Shown here in pieces: positions 6,514 to 9,870 of a DNA stretch of 9,870 nt. This DNA comes from Clostridia bacterium (GTDB lineage: Bacteria; Bacillota; Clostridia; SK-Y3; JACMMQ01), in NCBI GenBank assembly GCA_014378955.1, contig JACMMQ010000276.1, positions 1-9,870 of the forward strand, in the 5' to 3' direction. Position 1 is the stretch's first letter, and the number at the start of each line of letters is the position of its first letter. Made by a program: the position numbers and the translations under genes. The notes below the pieces were generated by a model. The model saw only the letters and a program-made list of their open reading frames with translations, searched no databases and was not told the DNA's origin.

Positions 6514-6613
6514 AGGTAATACCAGTAAGCCCTTTCAAGGTTGTAAATATGAACATTTTTAATGCAATGCATCTCTTTTTGTAGCAACTGTCGAACAATG
6601 CACTGTACTTCAT

Positions 6614-6642
6614 ATTATAGCGTTAATTTGCTAAAAATGCAA
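6614..6642 (-). promoter_or_regulatory. Sigma-A promoter of rnhA
   Basis: On the minus strand, TTGCAT (6637-6642), a 17-base spacer and a perfect TATAAT (6614-6619). The start of transcription would be near 6607, giving a leader of about 95 bases in which I see no clear regulatory structure. The rest of the gap up to the tRNA terminator (6643-6774) shows nothing recognisable. Confidence 0.75.
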
Positions 6643-6774
6643 CACCATTTTTAACGAATCATACATGGCAGTAACATAAATGACCTATTTAGCAACTAAA
6701 TTCAACTACATGGGTGACATTAATTCATAGCGTTTACAATATCAAGCGTTACTTAATATAAGTCTTATTTCGTT

Positions 6775-6811
6775 AAAAAGCCCCTAATTGCATCACAATT
6801 AGGGGCTTTTT
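6775..6811 (-). terminator. Terminator of tRNA-Gln (bidirectional)
   Basis: Perfect 16-bp hairpin: AAAAAGCCCCTAATTG (6775-6790) with its complement at 6796-6811, five-base loop. The T-run is at the end of the stem in both orientations. It begins two bases after the encoded CCA of the tRNA on the minus strand. Confidence 0.92.
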
Positions 6812-6812
6812 A

Positions 6813-6886
6813 TGGCTGCGGGAGAAGGATTTGAACCCTCACGAAGTGAGTCAGAGTCACTCGTGCTACCATTACACAATCCCGCA
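6813..6886 (-). tRNA. tRNA-Gln (anticodon CTG)
   Basis: A complete cloverleaf on the minus strand. The acceptor stem is TGCGGGA/TCCCGCA, the D-arm contains AATGGTAG, and the anticodon stem AGTGA/TCACT has loop CTCTGAC, giving anticodon CTG (6852-6854), which reads CAG. The variable region has four bases, and the T-arm is GAGGG/CCTTC around TTCAAAT. The U1-A72 pair and discriminator G are typical of tRNA-Gln. The CCA end is encoded (6813-6815). Confidence 0.96.
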
Positions 6887-6893
6887 TGATATA

Positions 6894-6999
6894 ATACTAA
6901 TCTTGATTAAAATCATAACCATCTGTCGGTCGGTGTTTCAAAACGCGCACTTGCGTTTTGCCTCCCTCCGCTGGTTATGTTTTAATCTAAGATTAGTAT
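6894..6999. repeat. 106-base inverted-repeat (MITE-like) element in the tRNA-Gln leader
   Basis: The outer arms, 6894-6920 and 6973-6999, are complementary over about 26 bp with two single-base bulges. The ends are ATACTAATC and GATTAGTAT. The loop contains a second perfect hairpin, CAAAACGC/GCGTTTTG (6939-6946 / 6953-6960). No reading frame in it looks like a gene. It starts seven bases upstream of the tRNA 5' end and sits between that tRNA and its promoter. Its ends match the palindrome at 4546-4579. No clear target-site duplication is visible. Confidence 0.75.
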
Positions 7000-7050
7000 G
7001 TATTAAAGATTGACTTGTTTTGAAAGCTAGTCTGTGCTAATCCGAATTGT

Positions 7051-7080
7051 ATTATACCCTATATTTTGCTAGTATGTCAA
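7051..7080 (-). promoter_or_regulatory. Strong sigma-A promoter of tRNA-Gln
   Basis: On the minus strand, perfect TTGACA (7075-7080), an 18-base spacer and perfect TATAAT (7051-7056). Predicted start is near 7044, so the tRNA precursor would carry a leader of about 158 bases including the inverted-repeat element. No other good promoter is seen closer to the tRNA. Confidence 0.85.
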
Positions 7081-7111
7081 GATGCAATACCAGAAAATAT
7101 CACTAATCATG

Positions 7112-7157
7112 AAAATAGGAGCTGTTTCAGTAAAAGACACTGACCAGCTCCTATTTT
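7112..7157 (-). terminator. Terminator after the LysM gene
   Basis: Perfect 13-bp arms, AAAATAGGAGCTG (7112-7124) and its complement at 7145-7157, seven bases after the LysM stop. An inner pairing CAGTG/ACTG-like is possible in the loop. The minus-strand T-run is short (TTTT), so termination may be incomplete and some read-through into the tRNA promoter region is possible. Confidence 0.7.
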
Positions 7158-7163
7158 GTGTTG

Positions 7164-8375
7164 CTATTTCAATCCAGCCGCTTGTAAAACGTTATCATAA
7201 TGCGTTTGGATGTATGAATTTGTTGCGGAACCATGCGGGACACTGTTTTTCAAGTAGACATCGAAATGTCCAGCAACGCCGTTATCGGGCGTGGAGTCGA
7301 AGCTATGTGGCATGCCTGAAAGTGAAGCGGCAATGTTCATACCATCTTTAAAAACGACAACAGGGCGAGGTGTCCAAGTCCAGGTTGGGAATAGCGTTTT
7401 CATGACTTGCGTATCACTGACGGTCAAAGGCTCAATATCGCTATGATTGTAGCCCCCTAGCATTTTGACATTGATAACCAGTCCTGTTCTAAGGTCAGTT
7501 ATTTTAAAAACATTGTTTCGCTTGAGCACATATTGTCCATCCAAGAACCAATCCACAACCTTACCATAATGCGTAGGTGCTGGGTCTTCCCAAGGGATAA
7601 CAGCATAATTGCGAGGTGCGTAACCGTTGATAGCAATTTTTTCACCTGCGTTAAACCAATCTGTGGCACTCATATAATTATAAGTCAACACATTTGCAAC
7701 CGTCACACCAAATTTCTGTGCAATGGTGGAAGCGGAATCGCCTGCTTGTACAATATAGGTTGTAGAAGGCCAACCCACTACTGGGGTAGGTTGAGCAATA
7801 GGGTTTGTTGTTGGTGGTGGCGTGGGTGTTGCCGTGGGTGCTACAGCGGTCAATTTATATGGAATTAAAAGCTTTTGAGCAATCACGAGTGTGTCACCAC
7901 TAAGATGATTGATGGTCTTAATTTGTGCAGTAGTAACTTGAAAATATGTTGCTACGCTTACAAGTGAATCAGTTGCCTTCACCGTGTATGTGAGCGTATC
8001 TTGCATAAGCATAAGTACTTGTCCTACGCTAAGAGCATCGCTTGTTAGTCCATTTAAGGTCCTGATTTGTGAGATGGTTACACCATTTGCTTGCGAGATG
8101 AGCCAAAGGGTATCGCCCGATTTCACCGTGTGTAAATGCTTGTCAAGCGTTACCTTTAGTACCTGTCCAACACGAATAGAATCGGTTGTCAAGCCATTCA
8201 TTGCTTGCACATCATGGATGGTAACACCTACAGTTTTGGAAATCAGCCATAGGGTATCACCGCTTTTTACGGTATAGCTGTCTGATGTATACGCCGCCAT
8301 CCCAACGGTTTGAAAGCTAAGCATAAAGAGTACCACTAAAATCATACTTAAAATGCTTTTGTTTGTTGTAAACAT
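7164..8375 (-). CDS. Secreted protein with four LysM domains and a histidine-rich C-terminal domain
   Basis: A 403-residue protein from the ATG at 8375, which has AGGAGG GGGAAA directly before it; a longer frame from TTG 8411 lacks such a site. Residues 1-28 are a signal peptide (basic start, hydrophobic core, cleavage probably around VGMA-AYTSD). LysM domains lie at 34-76, 82-124, 130-172 and 207-249; the first two carry TVKSGDTLWLIS, the third is degenerate (TVKATDSLVS). A Pro/Thr-rich linker (178-204) separates the third and fourth. LysM modules bind peptidoglycan, so the protein is expected in the cell wall or outside. The last 135 residues hold a conserved-looking block, HSDIEPLTVSDT, GMPHSF, GHFDVYL and HGSAT, with His311, His357, His370, His381 and His392. 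From memory, a similar block occurs in other clostridial wall proteins, but I know no established activity. Confidence 0.88.
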   Translation of the reverse strand: MFTTNKSILSMILVVLFMLSFQTVGMAAYTSDSYTVKSGDTLWLISKTVGVTIHDVQAMNGLTTDSIRVGQVLKVTLDKHLHTVKSGDTLWLISQANGVTISQIRTLNGLTSDALSVGQVLMLMQDTLTYTVKATDSLVSVATYFQVTTAQIKTINHLSGDTLVIAQKLLIPYKLTAVAPTATPTPPPTTNPIAQPTPVVGWPSTTYIVQAGDSASTIAQKFGVTVANVLTYNYMSATDWFNAGEKIAINGYAPRNYAVIPWEDPAPTHYGKVVDWFLDGQYVLKRNNVFKITDLRTGLVINVKMLGGYNHSDIEPLTVSDTQVMKTLFPTWTWTPRPVVVFKDGMNIAASLSGMPHSFDSTPDNGVAGHFDVYLKNSVPHGSATNSYIQTHYDNVLQAAGLK

Positions 8376-8447
8376 TTTCCCCCTCCTCGTGTTTTTAATG
8401 CCAATCGGCAAACACTCTCACACCCTTCTGCATTTAACTATGGGTAT

Positions 8448-8476
8448 ACCTTACATGATTTCTGCTGTTTTTTCAA
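8448..8476 (-). promoter_or_regulatory. Probable promoter of the LysM gene
   Basis: On the minus strand, TTGAAA (8471-8476), a 17-base spacer and TAAGGT (8448-8453). The -10 is weak (four of six). In the leader, a small hairpin (TGCC-AATC-GGCA, 8400-8411) lies just before the ribosome binding site. The remainder of this divergent gap of 332 bases (8376-8707) is A/T-rich and holds the promoter of the oxidoreductase. Confidence 0.45.
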
Positions 8477-8597
8477 CCAGTAAGTATTGGTAAAATACAT
8501 GCAATGCCTATGGTGACTAGGGTTTATACAATGAAGTGAAAGATAATTTGCACTGATTTTTTATAAAAAAAAGTTGAATGGAGCAGAAAAATAATGG

Positions 8598-8626
8598 TTG
8601 AGTTTAGAAAAGATAAGTCGTATAAT
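8598..8626 (+). promoter_or_regulatory. Sigma-A promoter of the oxidoreductase gene
   Basis: TTGAGT (8598-8603), a 17-base spacer and a perfect TATAAT (8621-8626). Predicted start is near 8633, giving a leader of about 75 bases before the ATG. Confidence 0.75.
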
Positions 8627-8664
8627 AAAAGCACGCAATAGTTATATCGTACGCATATGTAATC

Positions 8665-8680
8665 AAAGTATAGATACTTT
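8665..8680. other. Short palindrome in the oxidoreductase leader
   Basis: AAAGTAT-AG-ATACTTT: perfect 7-bp arms, two-base centre, located between the promoter and the start codon. The size would suit a repressor operator; it is short and A/T-rich, so chance is possible. Confidence 0.35.
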
Positions 8681-8707
8681 ATTAAATAACAAGACAGAGG
8701 AGAAACG

Positions 8708-9787
8708 ATGATGGAGAGCATTCGATTTTCAATAGCTGGTGCAGGTTGGCGTGCACATTTCTTCGCTAAAATTGCAAAGGCGTTACCACACAAATTTTGT
8801 TTGGCAGGCATTTGGGCAAGAGATCAACAAAAGGCACAGGCATTAGCAGAGCAATATGGCGTAAAGGCGTATAGCGATATTAACGAATTGATAGTGGATA
8901 AGCCAGATTTTGTGGTCACATCACTTTCGTGGGAGCCACTTTTTGAATACAATAAGCTATTTCTACAAAAAGGGGTACCTGTTTTATCAGAAACCCCACC
9001 AGCACCCAATGTAGACAAATTGTGTGAACTTTGGGCACAAGCACAAAAGTCCAAAACAAAGATACTTGTGGCGGAGCAGTATTTTTTGCAACCACAATTT
9101 TCAGCAATTTTAAATGTCATCAAGCAAGGCTATTTAGGGCAAGTGCATAACGTAAACCTGTCTTTTTGTCATGGCTATCATAGCATCAGTCTATTGAGAA
9201 AATTTCTCAAGGTGCCAGTGGGCAAGGTGAAGATGACAGCCAAAGCGTATGAATTTCCAGTGCTCGAAACAGCAGGGCGAAACTGTGATATAGTAGACGG
9301 TGAAATCAAAAATAATCGACACGAATACGTGTTTTTCGAATTTGAAAACGGCAAGGTAGGCGTACACAATTTCAGTGGCGTACAATACCATTCATGGATA
9401 CGAGGTAGAAGAATAAACCTACAAGGCACACATGGCGAAATCATAGACAACACTGTCCGCTTTATGGCACAAGCAAAAGACCCAGCCAAGATAGATTTGT
9501 TACGCATTGAATGTGGCGGACAAGGCGACAACGACGGCAAGTTTTTGCGGTCAATCATGTTCGGCGAAAAGGTCGTCTATCAAAATCCATACACACCAGC
9601 ACCTCTAGCGGACGACGAAATAGCAGTTGCACATTGCATGGAAATGATGGCTGATTATTTAAATGGCGCAGTGCCAGATTATACATTTGCTGATGCACTA
9701 GAGGATAGCTATTTGTCTTTTGTGATGTCGGATTTGTTGAAGGATAATGGTACGAGAGAGACCGAGATTATGCCTTGGCATGGGTAG
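8708..9787 (+). CDS. Gfo/Idh/MocA-family NAD(P)-dependent oxidoreductase, atypical active site
   Basis: A 359-residue protein with the two-domain architecture of the family. The N-terminal Rossmann fold (about 1-120) has GAGWRAHFF at 11-19 and the usual helix and strand pattern through VVTSLSW. The C-terminal substrate domain (about 125-345) follows. Members typically oxidise or reduce hydroxyl or keto groups of sugars, inositols and related compounds. Usually an EKP motif supplies a catalytic Lys; here the position reads SETPPAP (94-100) with Thr96. The usual DxGxH motif appears as CHGYH (154-158), which keeps His158 but has Cys154 for the Asp. The substrate cannot be named. ATG 8708 and ATG 8711 are both possible starts; AGAGGAG lies just upstream. 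The gene has its own promoter and no recognisable operon partner in the window. Confidence 0.82.
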   Translation: MMESIRFSIAGAGWRAHFFAKIAKALPHKFCLAGIWARDQQKAQALAEQYGVKAYSDINELIVDKPDFVVTSLSWEPLFEYNKLFLQKGVPVLSETPPAPNVDKLCELWAQAQKSKTKILVAEQYFLQPQFSAILNVIKQGYLGQVHNVNLSFCHGYHSISLLRKFLKVPVGKVKMTAKAYEFPVLETAGRNCDIVDGEIKNNRHEYVFFEFENGKVGVHNFSGVQYHSWIRGRRINLQGTHGEIIDNTVRFMAQAKDPAKIDLLRIECGGQGDNDGKFLRSIMFGEKVVYQNPYTPAPLADDEIAVAHCMEMMADYLNGAVPDYTFADALEDSYLSFVMSDLLKDNGTRETEIMPWHG

Positions 9788-9841
9788 GCTAGATGGGGGA
9801 AATAGCTGCCGAAAATGGTACTTAGACAGGAGCACACATCG

Positions 9842-9870
9842 AAAACCTTACTTTCTTTTTCTATCGCAAA
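9842..9870 (+). repeat. Start of a second copy of the hairpin-rich repeat (cut by window edge)
   Basis: Bases 9842-9866 are identical to 2558-2582 in the same orientation, then differ by one base (C for T) and continue AAA. It starts 54 bases after the oxidoreductase stop. The left arm of the first hairpin is present; the right arm lies beyond the window. No terminator is seen between the stop codon and this repeat. Confidence 0.75.

Noticed and set aside
6831..7013. 60-residue plus-strand frame across the tRNA and the inverted repeat
   Set aside because: It runs through the complement of tRNA-Gln and the hairpin element, so a protein function is not credible.
8524..8811. 95-residue hydrophobic frame on the minus strand
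   Set aside because: It overlaps the promoter, leader and start of the oxidoreductase. Its hydrophobic look comes from A/T-rich intergenic DNA and it has no ribosome binding site.

Overview
The window looks like chromosomal DNA from a low-to-moderate-GC Firmicute, most likely an anaerobic member of the Clostridia. The reasons are an NfnAB-type ferredoxin:NADP+ oxidoreductase, a pyrophosphate-type phosphofructokinase, the tepA-ylzJ pair, a T-box leader, strong AGGAGG ribosome binding sites and sigma-A-like promoters. No species is claimed. There are no phage genes, transposase genes or CRISPR arrays. The layout is ordinary housekeeping genes, with structured non-coding repeats in several of the gaps.

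Left part (1-2237). The leftward operon nfnA-nfnB (nfnB cut by the window edge) encodes the two subunits of a flavin-based electron-bifurcating enzyme. Divergently transcribed is tepA-ylzJ, a ClpP-like protease homologue and its small partner gene, overlapping by 4 bases.

Centre (2234-5907). A good promoter overlaps the ylzJ stop codon and drives a T-box leader with its own terminator. No aminoacyl-tRNA synthetase or amino acid transporter follows. Instead there is a stretch of six consecutive hairpins, part of a dispersed repeat whose first bases reappear at the right edge of the window, and then an acyl-CoA ligase. Next come a terminator, a perfect 34-base palindrome and a pyrophosphate-dependent phosphofructokinase with its own terminator.

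Right part (5961-9870). On the minus strand lie rnhA (RNase HI) and, one base after its stop, a 35-residue single-span membrane protein that is easy to miss. Upstream are tRNA-Gln(CTG) and a secreted four-LysM protein with a histidine-rich C-terminal domain. The tRNA is separated from its strong promoter by a 106-base inverted-repeat element. Rightward from its own promoter is a Gfo/Idh/MocA-type oxidoreductase in which two of three usual catalytic residues appear replaced.

The most interesting points are the T-box ahead of an acyl-CoA ligase, the two families of structured repeats, the rnhA-coupled microprotein and the altered oxidoreductase active site. I did not find a complete, clearly new multi-gene system.
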